Assembly: GCA_012861695.1 (NCBI GenBank)
Contig: JAAOOA010000066.1
Location: 1,266,419 to 1,330,418, forward strand
DNA: 64,000 nucleotides
From: Trematomus loennbergii
Taxonomy: Eukaryota > Chordata > Actinopteri > Perciformes > Nototheniidae
Direction: 5' to 3'
Part shown: positions 9,938 to 20,630 of the stretch, piece after piece
How positions within the stretch are numbered: position 1 is the stretch's first letter
Layout: every line of letters begins with the position of its first letter
Position numbers and translations under genes: made by a program
The notes under the pieces: generated by a model
Told to the model about the DNA's origin: nothing
The model's database searches: none
The model's input: the letters and a program-made list of their open reading frames with translations, nothing else

Positions 9938-12900
9938 ATGTCAGGGCTCCTGGGACCATCGCCAGGCGCGCAGCTCCCGTCCTGCGGGGACACACCGTCA
10001 CCCAGAAGGCTAATGTCTACAGCGCCCCGGCCAAGGAGAAGATCGGCCCTCTAGTAAGTATTGTGTTAGCTACATGGCTAGCTAGCATTCATTATCTTGA
10101 CTGTTAGCCGTCCTTGGCTGCCGAGGTCAAAAGAATGTGTGTTATGTCAGCGGACAGTATTTAACGTGGGATTTCTTTATGAAAGACATCGTTAATTATT
10201 AACATAAGTAAGTGGAATAAAATTGCTACATGTCTGTGACAAATTTAAATGAAATGCTACTTATATTTAGATCATTCATCCACCCAGTTAATGTCAGGCA
10301 CAGGCTAACACAGTTAGGTTACTGTGTCCTGTACTTATGGAAGCCAATTTTCGCCAACATTTTTGATACTTAGTCTATTTAATTAGATGTTTAGTCGTTA
10401 TTTTGAATTACTAAGGCGAAATATTGAGGATACTAAGTCATAGGCCTAATAATGAGACACTAAGTCATAATAATAAGATATAAAGTCAATTAGTCATAAT
10501 GAGCTACTTTGTCATAATAATGAGATTTAAATCATAATAATTAAGTACTAAGTCATAATGATGAGATCCTTGGTCGTTTTTGTGAGAAACTAAGTGATAA
10601 TAATTAGATACTAAGTCAGTCAATAATAAGCTATTGAATCATAATAATGAGACTCAAGTCAAAATTAACACCAAGTCAAACTAATGAGATTCTTAGCTCA
10701 TAACTATTAGATCCAAAGTCATTTACTGAGATTCTAAGTCAAAATAACTAACTGCGAAGTAAAACATAATGAGATTCTAGCCTTTCTGATGAGGTGCTAC
10801 AATTCAGACGGTAAATCAACGTAATGATGGAGGATTCAAATTTTGAGAAACTAAGTAAAAAAAAAAAAGGATATAGGCCTACTCTACTTCTGAAATAATA
10901 AGAAACGTTTGCAATATTTTGACTAAATAATTATTTGAGTTTTTGAGTTTATCTTTATGATAGTTTTTCTCCCTCAGTTGGGAATCGCGACTCCTTTTTG
11001 TTAAAGGTGGGGTGTAATTTATTTCCGAAACACTTTTTGTTATATTCCATGGAATGCTCTTAACATCCCGATAGCAATGATATATTAAATGCTTTAACAA
11101 TAAATACATTAAAAAAATTCATCTGTGGAAGCCGTAGTACTGTAAAAAGCACGACCAATCATCTGAGCCGCCTGGCTAAAATAAACTGGATGGCCTACCT
11201 GCCTTCAGCCTTCCATCTGTGCACAAACTTATCTCGTGCCCTCATTGGTCATGTGTGCGTTCGTGTGTGTTGGAGGAGGCTCTGTAAGGAAGTGGCAGAT
11301 TTTTTCCGGTTGTGTATTTTTCAAATTCTAGCGCACTCGAGCTGGTTTCTCCAAATTACCTACCCCACCTTTAAGGGAATAGCAGAAGAAGACAGACAGG
11401 AAGTAAACATTAAATGAACAGCAGAAGAAGACAGACAGGAAGTAAACACTAAAGGGAACAGCAGAAGAGGACAGACAGGAAGTAAACACTAAAGGGAACA
11501 TCAGAAGAAGACAGACAGGAAGTAAACACTAACAGGAACCAGTATGGGCTCTGGCAGTGTTTAAAGCAGGGGTGGGGAACCTCCGGCCCCCGGGCAAGTA
11601 GAGCCATGCCAAAACGGGTTCAGTTATCTAATGACGACAGGCACGTGTCCTCCAGGGACATTTTAGGAGGACCCATGCTATAAATACTAAAAAACATTTA
11701 ATGTTCCCATGAAACGAAATAAATGCTAAGTTTATTTTTGCTGTCTCATATGTTGCCATGTCTCAAGTCTATATTTTGAGTCTCTCCCTACCTTACTGTT
11801 TTTTTCAAACTTCGCTAGCTGCCATAACAAGTCTTGCAGTGATGACATGTCTTCGAAGCCCGACCCGGAAGTTACCATTGTACTTATTTTAGCAACTAAA
11901 AGACAATGGGATTTTTCCTTTGGATTTTGGAATACTGCTGAAATAAGCTCTGTGGCAAACGCATGTTTATGATGCTTACAGTCACAATAATTCACGTAAC
12001 CACCGCTAAGCTACATGCGGCTAATGTTTGTTGTGATGACTTTCACTAGTCTCATTTAGCGGCTTTTTAGCAGCTGCTGTTTTTCAGAAGCCTCAGACTT
12101 TTCATCAGTGGGGTATTTACTGACATATTTTGTCGTAGAACAGAACTTGAACATCTCTCAAGCCTGTGTTAACCATATACCTTATTCCGGCATCTAATCA
12201 GAAACTCCATAAAGTTACTTTGAGATTAGCATACTGAATGTGTTAAAATGCTAACGTATTTCTGGAGTTTAAGGTATCATTACTGTACCAATCTATTCAC
12301 ATGAAATCCAAAACTATAAAAACAAAATCTGCCTGCTACACCAGCTGTGACGGCTCTGTCCTTCACACAGCTTCATACCAAAAGTTTAGATTGTTTATTT
12401 TTTTATTTAGCATTTTCAAACCATTAATGTTTATGTCGTCCTTTCTCTGAGTTGCTTCATAGCATTTCATAAATCACTCCTTAGCTAGGTTTCCTTGCTA
12501 AACACTTTTTAGCCAAAGTTAAAACTTCAGAGTATTCTCAGAATGTCTGTGAATATGGCTCCTGAAATTAGCAAAAAATAAGAAGTATATTCACATTTGT
12601 TTTGGTTTTTAATACAGCGGGCCCAAAAACACTTCTATTAGGAGAAACGTGCTGCCGTTTAAAAAACAATGCTATATACAAAAACACCAATGTAGCAAAA
12701 ATGCAAATGAAGGAACATCTTCACCAACTTGACGAAACATGCGCAGCGTTTACGAAAGAATACAATTCTGTAAATTACAAAAACACTGCAAGAAGCTCAA
12801 AACACAAAGGAAATGGCGCACGAAGCTGGTGCCGGAGCGCTTGGTGGCATTCAGGGATTATAAAGTTGCTAAACTTTCACTGTTGGCAGATTTAGCCTGT

Positions 12901-13823
12901 TCGTAATTGTATTTGGTCAGTATATTGGAAATGACTACGTTAGCTAGGTAGCTTACAGCAGATCTGCAATAATATTGGAAGGAAGCATGTGATCCTATTG
13001 TTCAAATAACGGATACAACATTTTACATAAATTCTAAGTGTCAGTTTGCCAACTTTATAATCCCTGAACGTCAACAAGCGCTCCGGTCCCAGCTGTGTTC
13101 CTTTTTAGTGTCTCCTGCTTTAATTTCGTATTCAATTTAGTGTATTTGCACCTGTCGGCCACCGTACAATGCATTACACAAGACGTAAACTTGGAGATTT
13201 ACATTTTACCAACACTATAGGGAGGCGTGTGGCGCAGTGGGTTAGTGCGCTGATCTTCGAATCAGAGGATAGCAAGTTCGAGTCCCACTGCAGTCAGCAT
13301 GTCGTTGTGTCCCTGGGCAAGACACTTCACCCCAAATTGCTCCTGTGGGGATTGTCCACAGTATTGAGTATGTAAGTCGCTTTGGATAAAAGCGTCTAAC
13401 ATGTAATGTAACTATGACAGATTCGGGCAATTTACACACCTAAGCAATACCATAACATAGATTTTTGAATCCTTTTTTTCAAAGAGCTCAGTATAATGTA
13501 TATTCAGGGATTTAAAAGAAATGCTCAATATTAGTTAAATTGCATGGTTTCCAGTCTTTCGATTATTTAAGTACATGTAATAATGCACACATGTTGCTCC
13601 TCTGCTATGAGAGGACAGATTTATGGGACCCATGTCTAACTCAGACTTTGCACTTTACAAGGAGTGAACATTGGATTCTGTTTAATGTAGCTGTAATGAT
13701 GCTGATTGGTCGTCTGTGTTCCAGGAAACTGTTGTTGCACTCACCATGTTCTCCCTGGCCATCATGGGACCATCTGGCTGGATCCTGTGCCACCTGGAGG
13801 ACTACAAGAAGAAAGCAGCGTAG
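9938..13823 (+). CDS. cox8a: Cytochrome c oxidase subunit 8 (COX8A-like), two coding exons, exon 1 apparently frameshifted
   Basis: This is a small nuclear-coded subunit of respiratory complex IV in the inner mitochondrial membrane. Exon 1 is 9938-10053 (donor CTA|GTAAGT) and exon 2 is 13725-13823 (acceptor CCAG|GAA, stop TAG). Exon 2 encodes 32 residues with one membrane helix and the family signature GPSGWILCHLEDY, ending in KKKAA. Exon 1 encodes an Arg-rich presequence (ARRAAPVLRG) and the mature start (APAKEKIGPL). Exon 1 is 116 bases, one short of a multiple of three: the ATG frame gives MSGLL and then must shift at about 9953 to reach the conserved frame beginning at 9955. With one more base the protein would be 71 residues, the usual size. 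Either a sequence error or a real lesion. The conserved frame is open back to 9703 but only through transposon sequence, so an upstream start is unlikely. AATAAA at 14019. Confidence 0.85.
10400..10860. repeat. Decayed tandem array with CTAAGTCATAATAATGAG-like units
   Basis: Units of roughly 20-35 bp with the cores TAAGTCA and ATAATGAGAT recur more than ten times, with many substitutions and indels. The spacing is irregular, so the array is old. Confidence 0.75.
11001..11374. mobile_element. TTAA-class MITE, 374 bp
   Basis: TTAAAGGTGGGGTGTAATTT at 11001 pairs with an inverted AATTACCTACCCCACCTTTAA ending at 11374, and TTAA is at both ends. The inside lacks coding capacity. TTAA targets occur in piggyBac and Kolobok superfamilies; which one mobilised it cannot be told. 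Confidence 0.75.
11374..11537. repeat. 40-bp tandem repeat, four copies
   Basis: GCAGAAGAAGACAGACAGGA-type units begin at about 11382, 11421, 11461 and 11501, each continuing AGTAAACA. The array starts exactly where the TTAA MITE stops. Confidence 0.9.
11567..11660. mobile_element. Left end of a hAT-like element
   Basis: CAGGGGTGGGGAACCTCCGG followed by a GGCCCCCGGGC run is typical of hAT (Charlie-type) termini in fish genomes. No matching right terminus was found nearby, so this is a fragment. Confidence 0.5.
11990..12260 (+). repeat. Dispersed repeat, copy 1
   Basis: It shares an ordered series of motifs (CACCGCTAAGCTA, GCTAATGTT, TTTAGCGGC, CATCAGTGGGGTATTTACTGA, CCTTATTCCGGCATCTAA) with 25075-25330 and, in reverse, with 27560-27768 plus 28264-28315. 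The nature of the family is unknown. Confidence 0.6.
12831..13095. repeat. Foldback with arms of about 36 bp
   Basis: CCGGAGCGCTTGGTGGCATT then CAGGGATTATAAAGTTG (about 12831-12868) is repeated inverted at about 13050-13090 (CCAACTTTATAATCCCTGAACG, then AAGCGCTCCGG). The spacer is about 180 bp. It looks like a small non-autonomous DNA element or a piece of one. Confidence 0.65.
13220..13412 (+). repeat. tRNA-derived SINE (V-SINE-like), full length
   Basis: It has the pol III A box TGGCGCAGTGGG (13230-13241) and B box AGTTCGAGTCCC (about 13275), then a conserved centre (CCTGGGCAAGACACTTCACC) and the tail GTCGCTTTGGATAAAAGCGT ending TAATGTAA. The central domain and tail are those of the vertebrate V-SINE superfamily. 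It lies in the cox8a intron in sense orientation. Shorter minus-strand relatives lie at 29573-29722 and 54447-54629. Confidence 0.85.
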
Positions 13824-14018
13824 AATGGACATTTTAACAGTATCATACCTCGTGTCAACCTGGGACCATCACCAGAACATGGAACACGTTTTACATTCAG
13901 CCTCTACCTCTCACAATTCCACTCCACATCCCATACAGAAAGCAACTGTTTTACAAAATTGACTGATACATGAAAACATGTATTGTGGTTCTTTCCTCTT
14001 AAACAGTAATGTTACAAC

Positions 14019-14024
14019 AATAAA
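14019..14024 (+). terminator. cox8a polyadenylation signal
   Basis: AATAAA lies 196 bases after the cox8a stop and is the first canonical signal. It is followed by a GT/T-rich stretch (about 14040-14060). Confidence 0.75.
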
Positions 14025-15050
14025 TGTTTTACAAAACTATAGTGCTTATTGTTTATATTGCATTTGTGTACTATTTTGGATAAGACTTGAAGTAATATTC
14101 ATGAAGAATATACTCTTTAACAGTATAATATATTAATGTATGATTTAAACCAGGGACAAGCCGTCATATTCATGTTTGTGCCAAAACATTGTCTTGAATT
14201 TGACTTGGAAGTTATATATTTTATTACAATGAAAAAAAACTGGTTGCAGTGGCTAATTGTACTCAATTAAAAATTAAAACGACTAATGATTTATCCCAGG
14301 GAAGCAATATGTACCAATGAGAGTTCAAATGTCTGAACATGTCTACTTATGTTTTGTAAGCAACCAAAAAAGGTCATCACCTTGCTACACGTTCAGAGAC
14401 AGTCATTGCATGCATTCCAAAATACAATGCAGTCCCTTCGGAGAACACTACATATTTTTGATATGCGGAGGAAACATAATTCCCCAATAATTTTATTGCA
14501 GTAAAATATTTGTATACAACCATCGATTTCAAATAGAGAATAGACATTTAAGTAATAAAAAACATGCTTGGACTTTTTTCAACTGCGAGTGTATTTGAAA
14601 AAGAACAGCTTTATGAAGCTCACATTTATTGTTTGTACATAATACAAATACAATATTCAAGATAGAAACAGTGATACAAATAAAGGACATAAAGTGAAAT
14701 ATTTATCAAATACACATTTGGTTTGATTGCTTTATTTGTAATATATATATCGTCTGTATTTTATTTAAATACATCTTAAATGTAGTCGTTACAAATATGC
14801 GTTTTAGATTATTTTGTCCCTCATGGACTTCCATACCTTCCACAGTGAAGTCACCTGACCGGGAGTTTTTCACGTAACGAAACAAGCGTCTAGGCGGGGC
14901 CTCGTTCATAACTTCATTCCTATAAGAGTTGCATTGGCGCATGAAGACAAAATGGCCCAACTTTTGAGAGAGCGAAACGTCACGAAAGTATTCATATAAT
15001 CATATAATCCGTTCTTATTGTGCATCCATGGGTAAAGGTAAAACTCATGC
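14025..15050. other. Intergenic DNA between cox8a and gnpda2
   Basis: AT-rich sequence with no recognised gene. Only short open frames without family signatures are present. Confidence 0.6.
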
Positions 15051-15434
15051 AGTACTGAACACGTCACATGAACGTGCCGGGCGGCGCGTTCCCGTGGGTT
15101 AGATCCGCGTTCATAATGCCGAGGTAAATAGCTCTCAGAATAACGTTATTAGCACATTTTACAACTTGAGGACCGAATGTTTTTAATAAGGGCTATACAA
15201 ATATTCATACTGGGTAGTTTATTTAATTTAAAAAAAATTATCCAACGATTTACAGACGTCTCTTTCCCAATGTTAGTCAATGGGAAAAAGTATTTCCAGG
15301 CCCAGCGACTGATACGGAAGTGTAGTACCGCCGTTTGGTCACAACGAATATTTTCCTCAGAGTCCGGCGCACTTCTTGGGGCTTGCTTCCAACAGCTGAA
15401 TTCTCTCCTGACAAACAGCGGATTTAGCAGGTAA
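15050..15434 (+). promoter_or_regulatory. Possible gnpda2 promoter and non-coding first exon
   Basis: A short GC-rich patch (about 15070-15125, CGGGCGGCGCGTT) precedes a stretch that ends in a good splice donor, AGCAG|GTAAAA at about 15430. The first coding exon of gnpda2 starts 670 bp later and is preceded by a pyrimidine-poor acceptor region, so an upstream non-coding exon is expected. The exact transcription start cannot be read from sequence. Confidence 0.35.
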
Positions 15435-15722
15435 AACCGGGTTAATGTCGAATTCTGTAGTTTTGTGTCTAATAACTTTTTAACGAGCATTTTGAAATTA
15501 GCTGAGTGACATTACTGTGCATTAAACTCTTAAAATTCGCTCCTGTTGTCTCCTCCCTTGCTAGCATTAGCTCTTAGCCTCAAGTAGGAAACATTTCAGT
15601 AGAGTTACTCACAGTCTCTCACCAAGAGATTACGGCAAACTCTTATAAAGGCAGACCTATTTGGTCTATTTTTTCTAATATCGGCTCCCTAAAATATTTC
15701 ATAATGTCATGTGGATTCTGTG

Positions 15723-15900
15723 AGGGGGTACCAAAGGTGGAAGAAGTACTCAGTCTACTTGAGGAAAAATAGAAGTACCAGTGTCCTGCAATCAACATGT
15801 TACTAAAGTAAAAGTACAAAAGTATTGGCATCAAAATATACTTAAAGTACCAAAAGTAAAAGTAGTCATTGTGCAGATTGGTCCATTTCAGAATAATATA
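15723..15900. repeat. DNA-transposon-derived repeat with GTGGAAGAAGTACTCAG
   Basis: GGTGGAAGAAGTACTCAGTC followed by repeated AAGTAAAAGTAC motifs is a pattern seen at the ends of a very common teleost non-autonomous DNA transposon. A related piece (GGAAGAAGTACTTAA) is at about 17938-18030 in gnpda2 intron 4. Confidence 0.55.
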
Positions 15901-16102
15901 TATGTTATGTTTTATAATTATTGATGCATTAAAGTGTTGCAAAGCTGGTAAAGGTCTGGAGGTTACTTTGGGGTTTATCCTTTGCAGAACATTTACAGGA
16001 GATCACAGTACAGGAAAGGGAAAACCCCAAAAAGCGTGACAGGGCCTCTGTAACTGTTTTGTAAGCTTTGTCTTAACTTGCTTCATGAAGTAAGCCACGA
16101 CA

Positions 16103-19100
16103 ATGAGGCTGGTGATTCTGGAGGACTATGACCTGGCCAGTGAGTGGGCGGCCAAATACATCCGCAACAGAATCATCCAGTTCAAACCCTCGGCAGAGAG
16201 GTACTTCACCCTGGGCCTACCTACAGGTGAGAGCTGGTAAACGGTTTCTGTGTTTATATCAGCGTTAAGCGGAGCCTGTACTGATCTTCTCATTTCTTCC
16301 AGGGAGCACTCCCTATGGCTGTTACCAGAAGTTAATAGAATACTACAGAAGTGGAGATATTTCATTCAAATATGTGAAGACCTTCAACATGGATGAATAT
16401 GTAGGTGAGTTAAAGGCTGAATATACAACTTTCTTTCAATTTTAGACTTGGTTTATTCGACAACGTGTAATGTGTTTTGGTTTTGAAGTGTTTTAACGCT
16501 TTCAATTTGATTTCAACTGTATTATACCGTCTTTTCAGTCTTTTTTTGCTGTACATTCCACTAATGCTAATGTTATGTAGGCAGATTTGTCTCAAGTTGC
16601 CTCGAGACGACCAGTTTTCATTAGTTAGCTAAGCACTATATTTATTTCAACCTTACCCCGGATGTGATAGCTTCCACAGCCGGACAGCCCCTCACGTCTA
16701 CATCAGTTACTTTTGTTCTTTAGTTGGAACAGAAGATCTGCAGGAATCATTGCACTGCATCTCTTTGGTTAAAATGGGCGTCCATCTTGTTCTCCAGGCC
16801 TGCCTCGGGCTCATCCAGAGAGCTATCACTCTTACATGTGGAACAACTTCTTCAAGCACATCGACATCGATCCCGCCCACGCTCACGTCCTGGACGGGAA
16901 CGTGGAGGACCTGGAGGCTGAGTGCCAGGCGTACGAGCAGAAGATCAGCGAGGCGGGGGGCATCGAGCTGTTCGTAGGAGGTCAGACTCTTCTACGCCTT
17001 GATTAGGGTCCCCATTAGCATGGGCATTAGCTATTATTCCTGGGTCCACACAATAGCAATATACACACAACAACCTAAAACAATCCAAACTAAATATCTC
17101 ATATAAAAAACAATCAAGTATGGAAGTGAAACTAAAATGATCTTCTGTTTAACCATCATTAAGCCAAACAAGAAATCAACAATTAAAAACAATTCCATGA
17201 GAATTAATAACACACTACTACTACTACTACTAGTAGTACAAAAATAAATAATCGATGGCCGATTTAAAAGGATACGTGAACTTTTATTTTGACATAGACC
17301 AAAGTAGTATTATTTTTTGGGAAAAAAAGTCAGATTTTAACCTCAGAATTATAGCTTTATTTTCAGAAAAAAGTCAGAATTATGATTTAATTCAGATTTT
17401 CTTTTTCTCAAAACTCTTGACTTTAATCTCAGAACTAAGAAAAAACTACCTTTTGGTCAGATCTAAAAATATATTCACATGTGACCCTAATTTTTTTTTG
17501 TAGATAAGTACTCGTCAACAAATACCTTAAATTGTATATTTATCTATCCTGCACTTACATATGTTAAATTCAAAGTAAAATAGTGTTTAAAAAAATATAT
17601 GAACGTATAATACAATTGTGTCACTTTATGAGTGGTCTCTCAGCTGAATCTCCAGATGTTATCTCCCTGCAGGTATCGGCCCTGACGGCCACATAGCGTT
17701 CAACGAGCCGGGCTCCAGCCTGGTTTCCAGGACCAGAGTGAAAACGCTGGCCAAGGACACCATCGTAGCCAACGCCCGTTTCTTTGGAAACGACCTCTCC
17801 AAGGTCCCCACCATGGCTCTGACGGTCGGCGTGGGAACTGTCATGGGTGCCAAGGAGGTCAGTCACACACTTCATCTGGTCCTACAATGTCCTGCAATAA
17901 TGAACCTCATGTAACCAGGTTAGGATATTACTCTGTACGGAAGAAGTACTTAATTTTTATATTAAGTAATATTGCTACAAGTAGAATTCCTTTGAAATCT
18001 TACTTAAAAATTATTAGCATCAAAATAGACTTACCATATATATATATATATATATTATTTTTTTTATGCTAACTATCTCAACGAGTTATTTTACTTTTGG
18101 TACGTTAGAGTTGTGTATTTACTTTTGGTATGTTAGAGTTGTGTATATCTGGTATACACCTCTAACTATATATATACATCTCTAACTATATAATATAGTG
18201 GCCCATTTTATCACTCGAATATAATTAGTGATACATTATTGTGTAGATTAATTAAATGTTATCATATTGCAATTATCTTTCTATTCAATCATAAATGTGT
18301 CAGCATTCATTAGTGGGTTTAATTATTTGTATTATGAATATGCAAAGTAACTCCTAATGTAAATTCAGTAGAGTAAAGAGTACAATATTTCAAATGTTCA
18401 TTATGATCATAATTGTTGCTTTAAAGGTCCCCTATTATACTGTTTATTTCAATATAGGTCTCAGATGTATACAAAACATGTCTCTGAAGTGTTTGGCTCC
18501 AAACACCAAACAGATCATTGCAGCATCCCATAATCCCCTCTGTTTCAGCCCTGTTTCAAAAGTGCTGATTCTCTGGCTGTTACTTTAGATGAAAATAAGG
18601 AGCCACTCCCCACGCCCCTCTGAGAGATATTTGGTTGAAAAGAACACATTAGCCCTTTCACACCAAGTACTTTGCCGTATTTAGTTCCCAGCACTTAGTT
18701 CCCCTATGGAACTAAAGTACAGATCGCGTTCACACCGGAATAAGTTCCTGAGGGAAGATTACGCAAATGAAGCCGCTGACGTCACTTTGTCTTCTTCTGC
18801 TTTGGGTTTACTGGCAGGCCGCAAACAACTTCACGGCGTATACTGCCACCCGGAGTCCCCGGCCGGAAGTCCCCGGAGTTGGGGACTAGCTTCAGTAGAA
18901 GCTGCTGGGACTCCCAGCAGCTTCTACTGAAGCCTTCAGAGTAAATCGCCAGAACGCCGACACCTCCTCATCTCCACCGCTCCCATGTTTTTTTTGTGTT
19001 GCCATAAGTTAGTCTCTTTCCGTTGGTGCGCTGGGCGAATGCTAATGCCAGCAAATACAATGGCGGCTTCACAAAACTTTTCAGAGTTTTACGGGGCGTG

Positions 19101-20630
19101 GTTTGCAGTTCGCCCAGCCAATCAGAAATTGGAACTTTTTCTCCCCAGGAAAGTACCACCTCTCTAGCAGGGACTGAAAAGGGGGGAAAAGTTCTCATGA
19201 ACTAAGTTCTCTTTTTGGTGTGAACGCAAAATCCCAGGAACTATCGGAACTAAAAGGGAAAAGTACTGGGTGTGAACGCGCCTAATGGGGCTCTAGGAGG
19301 AGATTCAGGTGATACGGCGGGTTGCTGATTGGCTAATGGTTACACAAGCCAAAAAACATTGTGACATCACAAAGTGACCAACATCTGATCAGCTCATTCT
19401 CAGACATGTTTTTATATAAATGGATCAGGACAAAAAGAGAGGGGATCTTTAATGCAAAAGTGGATTTTGCATATTAGGTGACCTTTAATGCGTCACAGCT
19501 GGTAAAGGTGAAGCTGATTTTTATTACTTTATGTGCTGTTAGATATTTTGACCTACAATTATGTCACTCTTTTGTAATTGGTTGATTTATTAGCCAATAA
19601 TCTGAATCTGTAAAGTAACTAAAGCTGTCAGATAAATGTAGTGATGTAGTTGCCCCCCCCCCCGCTCTGCTCAGGTGATGATTCTGATCACAGGAGCACA
19701 CAAAGCCTTCGCTCTGTACAAAGCCATAGAGGAGGGGGTGAACCACATGTGGACCGTGTCAGCGTTCCAGCAGCACCCCCGCACCAACTTCGTCTGTGAC
19801 GAGGACGCCACCCTGGAGCTGCGAGTGAAAACTGTGAAGTACTTCAAAGGTACCAACAACTCATCTAACTAACCCTAACCTGCTCTGTGAAGACAAGAGG
19901 TCGTTCATAAAAGCTTGCTGTGCCAAGGGTTAGAGACACCAGTGTATTGTAAAACTAAGGGTGTATCACATAGAGCAACATCTATGGAGGGACTATTTGA
20001 TTCGACTGTCTTACGTCAGTCAGATAGACTGCCTATTGGTTAGCGCTCCAACACATTGTACGGCTATTTGCCCTAACTCACTCTAAAATCAGACTAAAAG
20101 TGTGCACGTGGCATGCATTTTTAGTAATGTATGCAAGGTGCAAACCTTTAGGTGACAGAAAAGTGATTAGTCTATGGGGATTTACACACATATATTCACA
20201 GAAATAATACAATCAATACATTCCATTTCACTTTGATTTGACCAAAATGAAAGTGATATTTTACCTATCCTTTTATTATGGGACAGTGTCAGACCTAGAT
20301 GCAATTTATTTCATGTATTTTAACATTTAAGAGCAGCAGGATGTGCGGTTCTCAAGTTAGAAATGGACAGGAGTTATTATAACTGATATGTGCTGTCCAT
20401 TGTACTGCAGATCTATAGAGGCAATATGTGACTAATAGTGTCACTTCACGCTGTGGTCCTGTCTATAGGAAGATTTATTGTTGCTCAATATTACAGAGAT
20501 TTCAGTCATTGTCTGCAGGTATTTATGTGTGTTTGTAATATGATTTTATTCCCCCTTTCTTTTTATTTGAGGTTTGATGCATGTCCATAATAAGCTGGTG
20601 GACCCAGTGCTCAGCATAAAGGACCAGTGA
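16103..20630 (+). CDS. gnpda2: Glucosamine-6-phosphate deaminase (isomerase 2 type)
   Basis: The enzyme converts glucosamine 6-phosphate to fructose 6-phosphate and ammonia in the cytosol, feeding amino-sugar carbon into glycolysis. Coding exons: 16103-16226, 16303-16404, 16798-16980, 17673-17857, 19675-19849 and 20572-20630; all junctions are GT-AG and frames join to 275 codons plus TGA, the normal length. Family motifs are all present: LGLPTGSTP near residue 38, FNMDEYVG with Asp72, and [17 protein letters not shown] with Asp141, His143 and Glu148 (catalytic residues by homology with bacterial NagB). The start MRLVIL and the short C-terminus ([11 protein letters not shown]) fit the GNPDA2 paralogue better than GNPDA1. 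Residue 195 is Gly in GTVMGAKEV, where an Asp is usual in both human paralogues and in NagB. The start has A at -3. Introns are short except intron 4, which holds nested transposons. Confidence 0.93.
18649..19284. mobile_element. Nested inverted-repeat element, TTAGNCCNTTCACACC ends
   Basis: The left end reads TAGCCCTTTCACACCAAGTA and the right end reads TACTGGGTGTGAACGCGCCTA, which pair as inverted termini. Sub-terminal blocks (TAGTTCC and GGAACTA) also pair. The superfamily is uncertain because no clean target duplication is visible. It holds the strong hairpin at 18889-18933. Confidence 0.6.
18889..18933. repeat. Near-perfect hairpin, 22-bp arms and 1-nt centre
   Basis: Bases 18889-18910 are the exact reverse complement of 18912-18933, with one C between them. 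The core is CTTCTACTGAAGC on the right arm. It lies inside the nested element of gnpda2 intron 4. Confidence 0.9.

Larger units (their letters stand above)
10054..13724 (+). other. cox8a intron 1, filled with repeats
   Basis: The 3671-bp intron runs from GTAAGT to TTCCAG. From left to right it holds a decayed tandem array (about 10400-10860), a TTAA MITE (11001-11374), a 40-bp tandem repeat (11374-11537), a hAT-like end (about 11567), a dispersed repeat (about 11990-12260), a foldback (about 12831-13095) and a SINE (13220-13412). The rest is AT-rich with no recognisable content. Confidence 0.75.
18421..19488. mobile_element. TTAA-class element interrupted by another element
   Basis: TTAAAGGTCCCCTATTATAC at 18421 pairs with the inverted TGCATATTAGGTGACCTTTAA ending at 19488. 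The left inside (ACCAAACAGATCATTGCAGC, CTGTTTCAGCCCTGTTT) recurs as decayed fragments at about 27858 and 56115. The middle, about 18649-19284, is a separate element. Confidence 0.7.
17858..19674 (+). other. gnpda2 intron 4, carrying nested transposons
   Basis: This 1817-bp intron runs from GTCAGT to a C-rich tract and TCAG. It contains a GAAGAAGTACTT repeat piece, a short TA run (about 18039-18057) and the TTAA element at 18421-19488. Confidence 0.8.

Noticed and set aside
10400..10860. Regularly spaced repeats suggesting a CRISPR array
   Set aside because: Units are diverged and spacing irregular in a vertebrate intron; no spacer-repeat structure.
12602..12895. A 97-codon open frame in the cox8a intron
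   Set aside because: It overlaps the foldback arm and has no family resemblance.
13220..13295. Possible functional tRNA gene (A and B boxes)
   Set aside because: The boxes are followed by the V-SINE central domain and tail and the cloverleaf is degenerate, so it is a SINE head.
15177..15434. An 85-codon open frame before gnpda2
   Set aside because: It coincides with the presumed non-coding first exon; no conserved protein motif.
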